Shown: positions 24,671-37,949 of the stretch, in pieces
How positions within the stretch are numbered: position 1 is the stretch's first letter
How the letters are laid out: each line of letters opens with the position of its first letter
Assembly (NCBI GenBank): GCA_964434425.1
Contig: CAYSVH010000002.1
Coordinates: 1 to 64,000 of the forward strand
Direction of reading: 5' to 3'
From: CALMEC01 sp964434425
GTDB lineage: Bacteria; Actinomycetota; Thermoleophilia; Miltoncostaeales; Miltoncostaeaceae
Length of the DNA: 64,000 nucleotides
The notes under the pieces: generated by a model
Seen by the model: only the letters and a program-made list of their open reading frames with translations
What the model was told of the DNA's origin: nothing
Databases searched by the model: none
Program-made: the position numbers and the translations under genes

Positions 24671-25507
24671 ATGGCCTTACGGACGGATCTTGCCGGCGAA
24701 CTCCTCGAACTGGCCACGGACGCGGCCCGCACGGCGGGTGAACTCCTCGCGGCGCGCTTCGGCGGGCCGGCCACGGGGATCGACACCAAATCCACGCGCA
24801 CGGACCTCGTGTCGGACGCCGACCGGGACGCGGAGCGCGTCATCCTCGACCGCATCCGCGGCCGTCGGCCCGACGACCGCGTCGTCGCCGAAGAGTCGGG
24901 TGCATCGAGCGCGCCGGGAGCCGGCGGCGTCACCTGGCACATCGATCCCCTGGACGGGACGGTGAACTACCTGTGGGGCATCCCCACCTGGTGCGTGAGT
25001 ATCCATGCCTCCGACGACGACGGCGACCTCGCCGCCGTGGTCCTCGATCCGTCACGTGGCGAGCTCTTCACCGCCGTGCCCGGAGCCTCCCGTCTGAACG
25101 GCGATCGACTGGCGATGCCTCCGTCGTCGGATCTCGGTGACGCGCTCATCGCGACGGGGTTCGCCTACGACGCCGCCGTCCGCGACCGGCAGGCTGCGGT
25201 CCTCGGTGGCGTCGTACCCCGCATCCGCGACATCCGCCGCGCCGGGTCGGCCGCGCTGGACCTCGTATGGCTGGCCGCCGGCCGGGTGGACGGGTACTAC
25301 GAGCGCGGCCCCCAGATCTGGGACTGGGCCGCCGGTTCGATGATCGTGCGGGAGGCCGGCGGCGAGGTCGCGCATCTCGCCCCGGCCGACGGGATGCCCG
25401 ATGGCGTCATCGCCGGGCGGCCCGGGATCGTCGAGCGACTTCGCCCTCTGGTCGATCCGCTGCACGCCACACAGGGGTTCCGGGGCCCCGTCGGCCAGCG
25501 ATCGTGA
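24671..25507 (+). CDS. Inositol monophosphatase-family phosphatase
   Basis: This 278-residue protein has the metal-binding motifs of the IMPase/FBPase family: VVAEESG, IDPLDGTVNYLWGIP and QIWDWAAGSMIVREAGG. It removes a phosphate from inositol phosphate, histidinol phosphate or a related sugar phosphate; the substrate cannot be settled. A TAGCAT box lies 7 bases before the ATG, giving a leaderless start, so the longer open frame upstream is not used. It faces away from ispH with a short divergent gap. Confidence 0.9.
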   Translation: MALRTDLAGELLELATDAARTAGELLAARFGGPATGIDTKSTRTDLVSDADRDAERVILDRIRGRRPDDRVVAEESGASSAPGAGGVTWHIDPLDGTVNYLWGIPTWCVSIHASDDDGDLAAVVLDPSRGELFTAVPGASRLNGDRLAMPPSSDLGDALIATGFAYDAAVRDRQAAVLGGVVPRIRDIRRAGSAALDLVWLAAGRVDGYYERGPQIWDWAAGSMIVREAGGEVAHLAPADGMPDGVIAGRPGIVERLRPLVDPLHATQGFRGPVGQRS

Positions 25508-25527
25508 CCGACACCCGTGCGGGCCAT

Positions 25528-25555
25528 GAGACCGAGATGACTAGTGCTCGGTCTC
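25528..25555. terminator. Hairpin between convergent genes
   Basis: GAGACCGAG and CTCGGTCTC form a perfect 9-bp stem with a 10-base loop. It follows the phosphatase stop and overlaps the end of the minus-strand gene. Confidence 0.7.
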
Positions 25556-25960
25556 GGGCTGTGCCACCACGAGGCGGAAGCGTGCCGTGCGCTCGTCGTC
25601 GCCCAGACGGAAACGGAGGACCACGTCCATCGGCTCGGGCACGATGACGTCGACCGGCGCGGCGAACATGGTCACGGTGTCGCCCTCCCGCTGCCCGGGG
25701 GCCCGGCTCGCCTCGATCTGCCCCTCCAGGGACCAGCAGTCGAGAGGGACGGCGTCCAGGGTCTCGAGGCGGCCCGAGAAGGTGACCCCGCGATCCGAAT
25801 GGCTGAATGGAACCCGGAGCGACGCGGCCACGTAGAACCGGTGGGGCTGGTCGAGGGACGACATCTGCACGGCGGTGAATCCCCCGCCCATGAGGTACAG
25901 CTTGCCGTTGACCACTTCGGCGAAATCGGCCAGGAGCAGACTTTCGATGGTCGGTTCCAC
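25541..25960 (-). CDS. DUF6941-like conserved protein
   Basis: The 139-residue protein begins TIESLLLADFAEVVNGKLYLMGGGFTAVQ, a pattern typical of small cytosolic actinobacterial proteins grouped as DUF6941. The rest is predicted beta-rich with no signal peptide or membrane segment. Function is unknown. The GTG start is preceded by GAGGGG, and a TACGCT box (25992-25997) lies about 30 bases upstream. It is divergent from the large membrane protein gene. Confidence 0.65.
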   Translation of the reverse strand: MEPTIESLLLADFAEVVNGKLYLMGGGFTAVQMSSLDQPHRFYVAASLRVPFSHSDRGVTFSGRLETLDAVPLDCWSLEGQIEASRAPGQREGDTVTMFAAPVDVIVPEPMDVVLRFRLGDDERTARFRLVVAQPETEH

Positions 25961-26145
25961 GTGATCCCCTCGCGTTGCCTGATGACGGGGAGCGTAGCCC
26001 AGGTCCCCCGCCCTTCGCGCGGCGCGCGGTCGCCGTACCGGGCGGGCTAAAGCGGCACGCGTCGATCGCCGATGTCATGGCTGAGAATCCCTCCGGGATC
26101 CCGAAACGCCATGTACGCCTCCTCCCGAAATCACTCGGTGGTCCG

Positions 26146-28218
26146 ATGACCACCGGTCAGTCCCCCCTCCCCGTGCGAACCGTCCTCGGTGGCGGTCTCC
26201 GCGTCTATCGGGGCGCATGGACGAAGCTCATGCTCCTCAGCGCGATCACGACGATCCCCGTCGCCCTGATCGCGTTCATGCTGGCCCGCGAGTCGGTTCC
26301 CGCCAGCGCCCGGGTCGAGGACGGACGCATCGTGCTCGAGTCGGTGGAGTCCCTCAGCCGCTTCAACCTCGTCATGGGCATCGCCGTCCTGATGACGTTG
26401 GTGGGGAGCCTCCTCTCGATGGCGTCGCTGCACGTGGCCCTCGCCGACCAATACTTCACCGGTGACTGCGACTGGCGCACGTCGCTTCGGACCGGTCTGC
26501 GCAACACCCCCGGGGTTCTGGCCGTCACCGCCGCGAACGTCGCCGCCGTCGCGCTGCCCGTCATCCTGGTCTCCCGGTTCGGATCGACCGATTACATGGT
26601 CATCGACGCCCTGACGTTCGTCGCCGTGCTCGTCATCTGGGCGATGACGACCATTGTCGCGATGGTCGCGATCCCCACGATGGTCCGGGAGGGATGCGGC
26701 CCCGTCGTCGCCCTGCAGCGTGCCTGGAGCGTGCTCATCGGCGGCTGGATCCGGACCCTGGCCGCCCTCCTCACCTGCGGCGTGGTGGCCCTGTTCGTCC
26801 ACGGTGTCCTGAACGGGGCGATCGGAGAGCCGCTCCGCGGGGGCGCCGACGGCGTCGGTGCCGTCCTGATCGGGATCTTCCTCCCGTTCACGCTCGGCCT
26901 CGTGCTCCTTGCACCTCTCACCGCCGCGTTCGTCACGATCGCGTACTTCGATCAGCGCCTTCGCCGCGGAGAGGACCCCGCTGCCGATGCCGTCGAATCG
27001 GCGCGTCCCGAAACCGAGCCGGACGACACCGTCGAGGCGGTCGCCACGGTCACCGTCGCGGAGCCCGCCGCGAGCACCGCGTCCGCAGACGAGCCCGTTG
27101 CGAGCCCTGAGCCCGTCGCGGAGCCCGCCGCGAGCACCGAACCCGTCGGGGAATCCTCACCGAGCCCCGAGGTCCCGAGCGACGAGCCGGTCGCACCATC
27201 TGCACCGGTAGCGGATGCCGACATCGCCCCGACGGACCCCGACACCCGGCCCGCCTTCGGCCGCACGCCTCCACTCGAGCGGGCCGCCGCGATGGCCCAG
27301 GCCGCCGCGGTCACGGCGACGGCGCCGACACCCGACCAGGGCCCATCCGCACCGGCCGTTCCGTCCGCCGAACCGGCCGCCGCGGATGCCCCATCCGCAC
27401 CGGCCGCGGAAACGGCATCCGTCTCCCCCGAGGCCACCGAGCCGTCACCCACATCCGAGACCCCGCCGGCCGCCCCCGGCCCGCCGGAACCCGCACCCCG
27501 TCCCGCGCGCACCGCACCGGTGACCGACACCCCCGCATCGCGACAGCCCGTCGCACCGACCGCACCCGTCGCGCCCATGGCCGATGTGCCGGCGGACACC
27601 GCGCCTCCGGCACGACCGACGCCTCCCAGGCCCCGCACCGCGCCGACGACCCCCTCCCCGCACCCGGCATCACCTCCGACGGCTCCGCCCGCGCGTCCGT
27701 CGACCACGCCACCGCCGATTCCCGTCGCGCAGCGTCCAGCGGTACCGGCACCGGCACCCGCCCCGGCCGGCCCGGCCGCCGCGCCCGGCGGTCAGGGACC
27801 CCCGCCCGGCTGGCCGGCGCCGGCCGCCACGCCGATCACGTCCCGGCCGAAGCCACTGACGAGCCCGGCATCCGACGACGGCATCCCCCGCATCGCCGTG
27901 GTACCCGCATCCTCATCACGCCGGGACAACCCCCCGGTCGCGGTCACCGCCGCACCCACGACCCCGGCCGCCCCCGCGCCACCCTCCGCGGCCGAAGCCC
28001 CAGCGCTTCCGGACTGGGACGAGCCGGAGGGCGCGGCGTCCCACGCGGCCGACGGGCGCTCAGCTCCCGGGCGCCCGCCGACGCCTCCGGCGGAACGCCC
28101 GGCGAAGCCGGCCAGCGGTCCGGCCCGACCGTCGCACTCCGGCCGTCCCGCTACCGACCCGCGCGGCCCCCGACCCCCGGCCTCGCCGGGCCCCGGTCAG
28201 CAGCCGAAGCAGGGCTGA
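26146..28218 (+). CDS. Membrane protein with a long Pro/Ala-rich tail
   Basis: The 690-residue product has two halves. Residues 1-270 contain about six membrane helices in a layout like the membrane domain found with glycerophosphodiester phosphodiesterases, including YFTGDCDWRTSLRTGLR and REGCGPVVALQRAWSVL. Residues about 285-690 are a low-complexity tail made of Ala, Pro, Ser, Glu and Thr, with repeats of EPAAST and long Pro-Ala stretches, likely unstructured. Such tails usually span the cell wall or bind partners. The ATG at 26146 starts the hydrophobic domain; earlier in-frame ATGs overlap the divergent promoter region. Function is not known. Confidence 0.65.
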   Translation: MTTGQSPLPVRTVLGGGLRVYRGAWTKLMLLSAITTIPVALIAFMLARESVPASARVEDGRIVLESVESLSRFNLVMGIAVLMTLVGSLLSMASLHVALADQYFTGDCDWRTSLRTGLRNTPGVLAVTAANVAAVALPVILVSRFGSTDYMVIDALTFVAVLVIWAMTTIVAMVAIPTMVREGCGPVVALQRAWSVLIGGWIRTLAALLTCGVVALFVHGVLNGAIGEPLRGGADGVGAVLIGIFLPFTLGLVLLAPLTAAFVTIAYFDQRLRRGEDPAADAVESARPETEPDDTVEAVATVTVAEPAASTASADEPVASPEPVAEPAASTEPVGESSPSPEVPSDEPVAPSAPVADADIAPTDPDTRPAFGRTPPLERAAAMAQAAAVTATAPTPDQGPSAPAVPSAEPAAADAPSAPAAETASVSPEATEPSPTSETPPAAPGPPEPAPRPARTAPVTDTPASRQPVAPTAPVAPMADVPADTAPPARPTPPRPRTAPTTPSPHPASPPTAPPARPSTTPPPIPVAQRPAVPAPAPAPAGPAAAPGGQGPPPGWPAPAATPITSRPKPLTSPASDDGIPRIAVVPASSSRRDNPPVAVTAAPTTPAAPAPPSAAEAPALPDWDEPEGAASHAADGRSAPGRPPTPPAERPAKPASGPARPSHSGRPATDPRGPRPPASPGPGQQPKQG

Positions 28219-28291
28219 GCGAGAGGGCCTCCGGCGGCGGGGTGGTGACGGACGGGTCCGCACCGCCCCCCGCGCGAGTATCGTCCCCGTC

Positions 28292-29743
28292 ATGCCGAAC
28301 GAGATCCGCCGCACGAAGATCCTGGCGACGGTCGGGCCCGCGTCCGAGTCCGCCGACGTCCTTCACGAGATGGCCCTTGCCGGGATGGATGCCGTACGGC
28401 TGAACCTCTCGCACGGAACCGTCGAGCATGCCCTCCTGGTGCACCGTCGCGTGCGCGAGGTGGCCCGTGAGATGGGCCGGCCGATCGGAACCCTGGTGGA
28501 CCTCCCCGGCCCCAAGGTGCGCGCCGGCACGTTCGGCGTCGAGGGCGTCGAGCTGGCCGACGGCCAGACCATCCGGCTCGAACCCGGCAACGGAGAGTCG
28601 ACCTCGCAGGTCATCCAGGTGGACTACGAGCCGCTCCTCGACAGCGTCCAGATGGGCGACCGCATCAGTTTCGGTGACGGCGGTCTCGACTGCGAGGTCA
28701 TCTACACGGGGCGTGAGCACCTGGAGGCCGTCGTCATCCACGGCGGGCACATCTCAGGACGCCCGGGCGTCCACATCCCCGCCGACCGGCTGCGGATCAA
28801 CACCCCGACCCCGCACGACCTGCAGATCCTCGACGCGTTCGTTGACGAGGGCGTCGACATGGTCGCGATCTCCTTCGTGCGCAGCGCCCATGACGTCCGG
28901 CGCCTCGGGACCGAGCCGCATCCCCGCGGCCCTCTCGTCGTCGCCAAGGTCGAGACGCGCGCCGCGGTCGAGAACCTGGCAGGGATCATCGACGCCTCGG
29001 GTGCCGTCATGATCGCCCGCGGCGATCTCGGCATCGAATACGCCATGGAGGAGGTCCCGCACCTCCAGAAGATGATCACCCGCGAGTGCATCGCACGGGG
29101 ACGTCCCGCGATCACGGCGACGCAGATGCTGGAGTCCATGGTCCACGCCCCCACCCCCACCCGGGCCGAGGCGACCGACGTGACCAACGCCGTCTTCGAC
29201 GGCTCGTCCGTGGTGATGCTCTCCGGCGAGACCGCCGTCGGAAACGACCCGGTCAACGTCATCGCCACCATGTCGCGCCTCTGCGAACGAGCGGACCACG
29301 GCTTCGACGCGCAGGCGTGGTTGCGCCTGGTCGCCCCCCTCCGCACGGCCGAGGTCGGCCACGCCCACGGCGACGACGAAAGGGCCGTCACCGACGCCAT
29401 GACCTCCGCGGCCACCCGCGTCGCGGCCAGTGTGGACGCCACCGCGCTCCTCTGCCTCACCCGCTCCGGGTTCACCGTTCGTGCCATGGCGCGGTTCCGC
29501 CCCCCGCAGCCGATCCTCGGCTTCTCGCCGGACGCCCGCGTGCGTCAGCAGCTCTCGGTCAGCTGGGGAGCAACGCCTCTCCCGCTGTCGGGCTTCGACG
29601 ACAACGACATCATGGTGCGCGAGGCGCTCGACCTGGCACGCAGGGACGGCCACGTGCGGTCCGGCGACAACGTCGTGGTGCTCGCGGGGACGAACGCCCG
29701 GTCACCCACCACCGACGTGCTCCGGGTGGTGCGCGTGCCGTAG
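28292..29743 (+). CDS. pyk: Pyruvate kinase
   Basis: Pyruvate kinase makes ATP and pyruvate from PEP. The 483-residue protein starts with the family N-terminus RRTKILATVGPASES, has RLNLSHGT, the catalytic block VMIARGDLGIEYAMEEVPHLQK and the substrate motif ATQMLESMVHAPTPTRAE. The C-terminal domain (VTDAMTSAATRVAA onward) is complete. A TATCGT box is 7 bases before the ATG, a leaderless arrangement. It stands alone and is followed by repeat family B sequence. Confidence 0.95.
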   Translation: MPNEIRRTKILATVGPASESADVLHEMALAGMDAVRLNLSHGTVEHALLVHRRVREVAREMGRPIGTLVDLPGPKVRAGTFGVEGVELADGQTIRLEPGNGESTSQVIQVDYEPLLDSVQMGDRISFGDGGLDCEVIYTGREHLEAVVIHGGHISGRPGVHIPADRLRINTPTPHDLQILDAFVDEGVDMVAISFVRSAHDVRRLGTEPHPRGPLVVAKVETRAAVENLAGIIDASGAVMIARGDLGIEYAMEEVPHLQKMITRECIARGRPAITATQMLESMVHAPTPTRAEATDVTNAVFDGSSVVMLSGETAVGNDPVNVIATMSRLCERADHGFDAQAWLRLVAPLRTAEVGHAHGDDERAVTDAMTSAATRVAASVDATALLCLTRSGFTVRAMARFRPPQPILGFSPDARVRQQLSVSWGATPLPLSGFDDNDIMVREALDLARRDGHVRSGDNVVVLAGTNARSPTTDVLRVVRVP

Positions 29744-29769
29744 CCCGTTACCGCGCGTCGGCTGCGGGC

Positions 29770-30060
29770 CCCGGCGGATGGGAATCCGCCCGCCCGCCCC
29801 GTCCGATCCGCCGGGGCCGACTACCCGGCATCGCATGGCACTCGCCGCACGTTCCGGATTGGGTGGGTGCCGAACCCTGTGTCTCGAGGCCGGATGGAGG
29901 GATACCCCGCCGGGCAAGGGACAACCAACCTGGTGCGTCGTCCGGTACGCAGTCCGACGCCCGACCACGTGAGGCCCGGCGCGAAGCCCCGGGACCGGTG
30001 GTTGGCCGGGGCGGGCGGGTGGATAGCCCACCGCCAGTCCCGGGAAAACACTCCCGGACC
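29770..30060 (-). repeat. Dispersed repeat family B, copy 1, in a 400-base gene-free gap
   Basis: This gap between pyk and the convergent aconitase gene holds two related parts. Part one, 29770-29817, has 11-bp inverted arms (CCCCGGCGGAT with ATCCGCCGGGG). Part two, about 29947-30040, carries the family core GGTGGTTGGCCGGGGCGG, then GCGGGTGGATAGCCCACCGCC, also found at 57.3 kb and, inverted, at 33.9 and 34.0 kb. No coding potential is evident. The position between gene ends is shared with the other copies. Confidence 0.7.
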
Positions 30061-30093
30061 AACGGCCATCCTCGGCTACGCCCCGGAAACAAC

Positions 30094-30117
30094 GAAGGGG
30101 CCCGGCCGGGCCCCTTC
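30094..30117. terminator. Strong palindromic terminator before aconitase end
   Basis: A perfect 24-base palindrome, arms GAAGGGGCCCGG and its complement, is followed on the minus strand by GTTGTTT. It is the likely end of the aconitase message and may also stop pyk readthrough. Confidence 0.85.
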
Positions 30118-30142
30118 AAGAGCGCGTGTATCCCGGTGGAGG

Positions 30143-32824
<2,682 letters not shown>

Positions 32825-32859
32825 ACGACTCCCAACTCGTGGACGGACGCTCAACCCGG

Positions 32860-32866
32860 TAGGATA
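32860..32866. promoter_or_regulatory. Overlapping divergent -10 boxes (aconitase and GGDEF genes)
   Basis: The bases TAGGATA give TAGGAT on the plus strand and TATCCT on the minus strand, offset by one base. The same DNA can thus serve as the -10 element for both divergent genes, so polymerases would compete for it. Confidence 0.45.
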
Positions 32867-32920
32867 CCGGACAGGCTGCGGCTCCTTCTCATCATTTTAC
32901 GACCTTCCGCTCTCCTGAAC

Positions 32921-33829
32921 TTGGCTTCAAGCACGACGACGTCGACGCGGTCGCCCACGGCGTCTCCGGACCCGGAATCCGTCGCGCCCACGTCCCCGCA
33001 GGCCGAGAGGGCGCAGGGACGACGCAGCCCGCTCTGGTCCGCCGTCTCGCTGGGGTTCTTCTCCGCCCTCGTGTCCGTCGCCGTCTGCATGGCGGCGTAC
33101 GTCTTCACCGGAACGGTGCCCGACTCACCGAAGAACTGGGCCATGCAGATGGGGCTGCCGTTCATCCTCCCCCTCACCGTCGCGCCCATCCTCACGTTGG
33201 GGATGTTCCGTGCGACGCAGGACCTCCGGGAGCGCACCGAGCAACTGGAGGCGGAGATTGCGGCCCGACGGCATGCAGAGGAACGGCTGGCGGTGCTGGC
33301 CGCGGTCGACGACCTCACCCAGGTGCTCAATCGCCGTGAGTTCTTCGCGCGCGCCCAGCGCCTGGCACAGAACTCGCGAGGTGCGATGGTCGTCGCGGTC
33401 CTCGACCTCGACCACTTCAAGCGGCTCAACGACACCAGCGGCCATTCGGCGGGTGACGAGGCGCTTCGTCAGTACGGCGCGATGCTGCGTGAGCAGACGC
33501 TCACCGAGCGCGGGGCGGTCATCGGACGATTGGGAGGGGAGGAGTTCGGGATCATCCTGCCCGCCCAGGCGCTGGACCCGGGCAACGGCGCCGTACCGCT
33601 GTTCGAGGCGATCCGTCGCACCTGCGAGGCCATGGAGCACGGGATCACCACGAGCATCGGGGTGTCGGACTGGGTACCGCCGGACGACTCGATCGACGCC
33701 GCCCTCGGCCGCGCGGACGGCGCGCTGTACCGGGCCAAGCAGCGCGGTCGCAACAACGTCCAGGTCGTCCGGCGCGACGACCACCCCGACGGCCTCCCGT
33801 CGGACGGATCGCCGGTCTCACGGCGTTAG
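32921..33829 (+). CDS. Membrane GGDEF protein (diguanylate cyclase)
   Basis: This protein makes cyclic di-GMP if active. About 302 residues: a Thr/Ser/Pro-rich start, two membrane helices (roughly 45-75 and 85-105), a coiled-coil linker (DLRERTEQLEAEIAARRHAEERL) and a GGDEF domain. The active-site loop is RLGGEEFGIIL, a functional variant, preceded by DLDHFKRLNDTSGHSAGDE. The inhibitory RxxD site five residues before the loop is missing. The start is uncertain: TTG at 32921 is the only usual codon before the first helix, and the open frame further upstream is antisense to aconitase. The message would begin near 32872. Confidence 0.8.
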   Translation: MASSTTTSTRSPTASPDPESVAPTSPQAERAQGRRSPLWSAVSLGFFSALVSVAVCMAAYVFTGTVPDSPKNWAMQMGLPFILPLTVAPILTLGMFRATQDLRERTEQLEAEIAARRHAEERLAVLAAVDDLTQVLNRREFFARAQRLAQNSRGAMVVAVLDLDHFKRLNDTSGHSAGDEALRQYGAMLREQTLTERGAVIGRLGGEEFGIILPAQALDPGNGAVPLFEAIRRTCEAMEHGITTSIGVSDWVPPDDSIDAALGRADGALYRAKQRGRNNVQVVRRDDHPDGLPSDGSPVSRR

Positions 33830-33838
33830 GGTCGGTCC

Positions 33839-34130
33839 CTGCGGAGAGGCATCCGCCCACCCGGTCCACCCACTCGGCCCGGGCCAACCGCCGGGTCGCC
33901 CGGAGGACGGCCCTCGTAACCGTAAGACGCAACGGATCCCCTGAGGGTTACGCACACCTGCCGTCGACGAGGTAATCGTCCTTCGGGCGCGACCCCGGCC
34001 TGGCGGAAGGGCATCGACCCACCCGCCCCGGCCAGCCGCCAGGCCGCCTTCTCGGCGGCCCCTCGTAACCATCAACCGCAGGCTTCCTGCTGATTTCGCG
34101 CACCTGCCGTCGATGGGGCGACGTGGCTCC
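33839..34130 (-). repeat. Dispersed repeat family B, two direct copies, in a 300-base gap
   Basis: The gap between the convergent GGDEF and ettA genes holds two related direct repeats, about 33839-33979 and 34008-34130. Both run from a GGCATCxxCCCACCC block through CCxGGCCAxCCGCC to CCCTCGTAACC and GCACACCTGCCGTCGA (CGCACCTGCCGTCGA in the second). On the minus strand they carry the family B core (TGGCCGGGGCGGGTGGGTCGATGCC in parts). In the first copy CGTAACC and GGTTACG can pair as a hairpin. Confidence 0.7.
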
Positions 34131-34133
34131 AGG

Positions 34134-35816
<1,683 letters not shown>

Positions 35817-36008
35817 GTCGGGCATCTTGGCATCGACGTCGTGCGAGCGCCCACTTCGCGTCGCCGACCGACCGCCACCCGTGCGGGGGAAGAGCGGCAC
35901 GACACCGATGTATCCGCATCCCACCGCGGTGGCCGGCTAACACTCTTTGCGAACGTGTTACTCTGTAATCAATAGTTGCACTTGGTCACGAAGGATCGGG
36001 GTGGACAC

Positions 36009-37118
36009 ATGCAGTTCGGAATCTTCAGCGTCGGCGACGTCACCCCCAATCCCATCACCGGGCGGGTGCCGACCGAGCACGAGCGGATCACCGCACAGAT
36101 CGCGATCGCGAAGCGCGCCGATGAGGTCGGCCTCGACGTCTTCGCCGTCGGACAGCACCACAACCCTCCGTTCGTGGCATCGTCACCGACGACGACCCTG
36201 GCCTTCATCGCGGCGCAGACCACGAGGATCATCCTCTCGACGTCGACCACGCTCATCACCACCACGGACCCGGTCCGCATCGCCGAGGACTACGGCGTCC
36301 TCCAGCACCTCACCGAGGGCCGCATGGACCTGATGCTGGGCCGCGGCAACACCGGACCGGTCTACCCCTGGTTCGGGAAGAGCATCCGCGACGGCATCGA
36401 CCTGGCCATCGAGAACTACGCCCTTCTGCACCGGCTCTGGCGGGAGGACGTCGTCGACTGGGAGGGCCGGCACCGCACACCGCTCCGAGGGTTCACCTCC
36501 ACGCCCCGCCCCCTCGACGGCATACCGCCGTTCGTCTGGCACGGATCCATCCGCAGTCCGCAGATCGCCGAGCAGGCCGCCCTCCACGGCGACGGCTTCT
36601 TCCACAACCACATCTTCTGGCCGAAGGAGCACACCGAGCAGATGGTCCGGCTCTACCGGGAGCGCTACGCACACCACGGACACGGCGACCCCGACCAGGC
36701 CATCGTCGGCCTTGGCGGGCAGGTGTTCATGAGACGGAACAGTCAGGACGCGATCCGCGAGTTTCGCCCGTACTTCGACCGGGCACCGGTCTACGGAGGC
36801 GGACCCTCCCTTGAGGACTTCATGGAGTCCACGCCGTTGACCGTCGGAAGCCCGGACCAGGTCATCGAGCGAACCCTCGGATTCCGCGACTACGTCGGTG
36901 ACTACCAGCGGCAACTGTTCCTCGTCGACCATGCCGGACTGCCCCTGAAGACCGTCCTCGAACAGATCGATGTTCTCGGCACCGAGGTCGTGCCGGTCCT
37001 GCGACGCGAGTTCGCCGCACTGAAGCCGGCACACGTGCCCGACGCCCCGACGCATGCGAACCGGCTCGCCGCGCGGACGGCGAACGATGCTCAGGACGCG
37101 ACGACCGTGGCGCCCTAG
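36009..37118 (+). CDS. Luciferase-like flavin-dependent oxidoreductase
   Basis: This 369-residue protein has the TIM-barrel fold of LLM-class monooxygenases. It begins MQFGIFSVGDVTPNP and has the blocks AVGQHHNPPFVASSP and RMDLMLGRGNTGPVYPWFGK, which match the FMN-dependent CE1758 subgroup. The substrate is unknown. GGGGTGG upstream of the ATG is a ribosome site, and TTAC-TCT-GTAA at about 35962-35972 may be a regulator site or part of the promoter. It ends 3 bases before the stop of an HxlR regulator on the other strand, a frequent partner of such enzymes. Confidence 0.85.
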   Translation: MQFGIFSVGDVTPNPITGRVPTEHERITAQIAIAKRADEVGLDVFAVGQHHNPPFVASSPTTTLAFIAAQTTRIILSTSTTLITTTDPVRIAEDYGVLQHLTEGRMDLMLGRGNTGPVYPWFGKSIRDGIDLAIENYALLHRLWREDVVDWEGRHRTPLRGFTSTPRPLDGIPPFVWHGSIRSPQIAEQAALHGDGFFHNHIFWPKEHTEQMVRLYRERYAHHGHGDPDQAIVGLGGQVFMRRNSQDAIREFRPYFDRAPVYGGGPSLEDFMESTPLTVGSPDQVIERTLGFRDYVGDYQRQLFLVDHAGLPLKTVLEQIDVLGTEVVPVLRREFAALKPAHVPDAPTHANRLAARTANDAQDATTVAP

Positions 37119-37121
37119 GCG

Positions 37122-37466
37122 TCAGCGCCCCTCGGCGATGACCTCCGGGTGCGCCGCCCCGTAGGCGCGCACCGCGTCCAGGACGGGCGCGACGTCCCGG
37201 CCGGCCGCGGTCAGCTCGTACGACACGCTGACGGGTGGACCGGGGCCCACGTGACGCTCCGCCAGCCCACGGGCGCACAGTTCCTTCAATCGCGCCGACA
37301 GCACAGCATCGGTGACACCCGGAACGGCCCGAGCGATGTCCGAGAACCGGCGGCTGCCGTCGAGCATCGCCTGGATCACCGCGCCCGCCCACGCACGACC
37401 GAGGACACCCATCACGTCCTCCAGGACGGAGCACTGGGTTTCGGTCCCGCCGTCAACGCCCATCAC
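37122..37466 (-). CDS. HxlR-family transcriptional regulator
   Basis: The 114-residue protein is a MarR-like winged helix of the HxlR type: CSVLEDVMGVLGRAWAGAVIQAML, then RRFSDIARAVPGVTDAVLSARLKEL as the recognition region and YELTAAGRDVAPVLDAV. The N-terminal Cys (TQCSVL) is the redox/electrophile-sensing position seen in HypR and others. It is likely to control the luciferase-like gene on the opposite strand and itself. GTG at 37466 and ATG at 37463 are both possible starts, with GGGGGTG upstream. Confidence 0.88.
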   Translation of the reverse strand: MMGVDGGTETQCSVLEDVMGVLGRAWAGAVIQAMLDGSRRFSDIARAVPGVTDAVLSARLKELCARGLAERHVGPGPPVSVSYELTAAGRDVAPVLDAVRAYGAAHPEVIAEGR

Positions 37467-37478
37467 GCACCCCCATCA

Positions 37479-37507
37479 CACTACGAGCTACTCACCTCAT
37501 CATAGTG
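37479..37507. promoter_or_regulatory. Inverted repeat upstream of the HxlR gene
   Basis: CACTACGA (37479-37486) and TCATAGTG (37500-37507) are inverted with one mismatch, 13 bases apart, just upstream of the start. A TAGTGT -10-like box overlaps it on the minus strand. Autoregulation through this site is plausible. Confidence 0.4.
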
Positions 37508-37553
37508 CAGGTCTCGGGACGGGGACGAGGGTGCGCGCAAACGGACGGCCCCG

Positions 37554-37790
37554 CTAGTCCCTGCGGCGACGGTGGAGGAAGAGACGGTCCGCGATCGCAC
37601 CGAGGATCGCCGACGCGAGGATCACGTAGATCATCCTCATGTTGACGCTCCAGAAGAGGATGTGGACCTCCTGCGAATCGCGATTCGCCAGAGCGAACCA
37701 CAGGATCAGGACGACGATGACGGCGCCGACGATCAGTTTGGTGCGGTTGGCGTTGTCGGGCCTGCCCCCGGAACGAGATGTGTCTGCCAT
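37554..37790 (-). CDS. LapA-domain (DUF1049) small membrane protein
   Basis: This 78-residue protein has a polar N-terminus and two membrane helices, NRTKLIVGAVIVVLILWFALAN and MIYVILASAILGAIADRLF, with the FxxANRDSQEVHILFWSV loop that marks LapA/DUF1049 proteins. Its role in this group is not established. The start at 37790 is fixed by AAGGAGG 6 bases upstream. It stands alone, divergent from the next luciferase-like gene. Confidence 0.85.
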   Translation of the reverse strand: MADTSRSGGRPDNANRTKLIVGAVIVVLILWFALANRDSQEVHILFWSVNMRMIYVILASAILGAIADRLFLHRRRRD

Positions 37791-37949
37791 CGAATCCTCC
37801 TTACGATTGGAATGGGCGTTGACGTTGGTCCTCACGACGGTGACACGCCACCGACCGGCCCAGCGGGGACGAATCATCGCAGCCCGGTCGGGCGCACGGA
37901 GATCTCACCGCGACACGTGGCCGGGAGAGGGAGGCGTACGATGCGAGCG

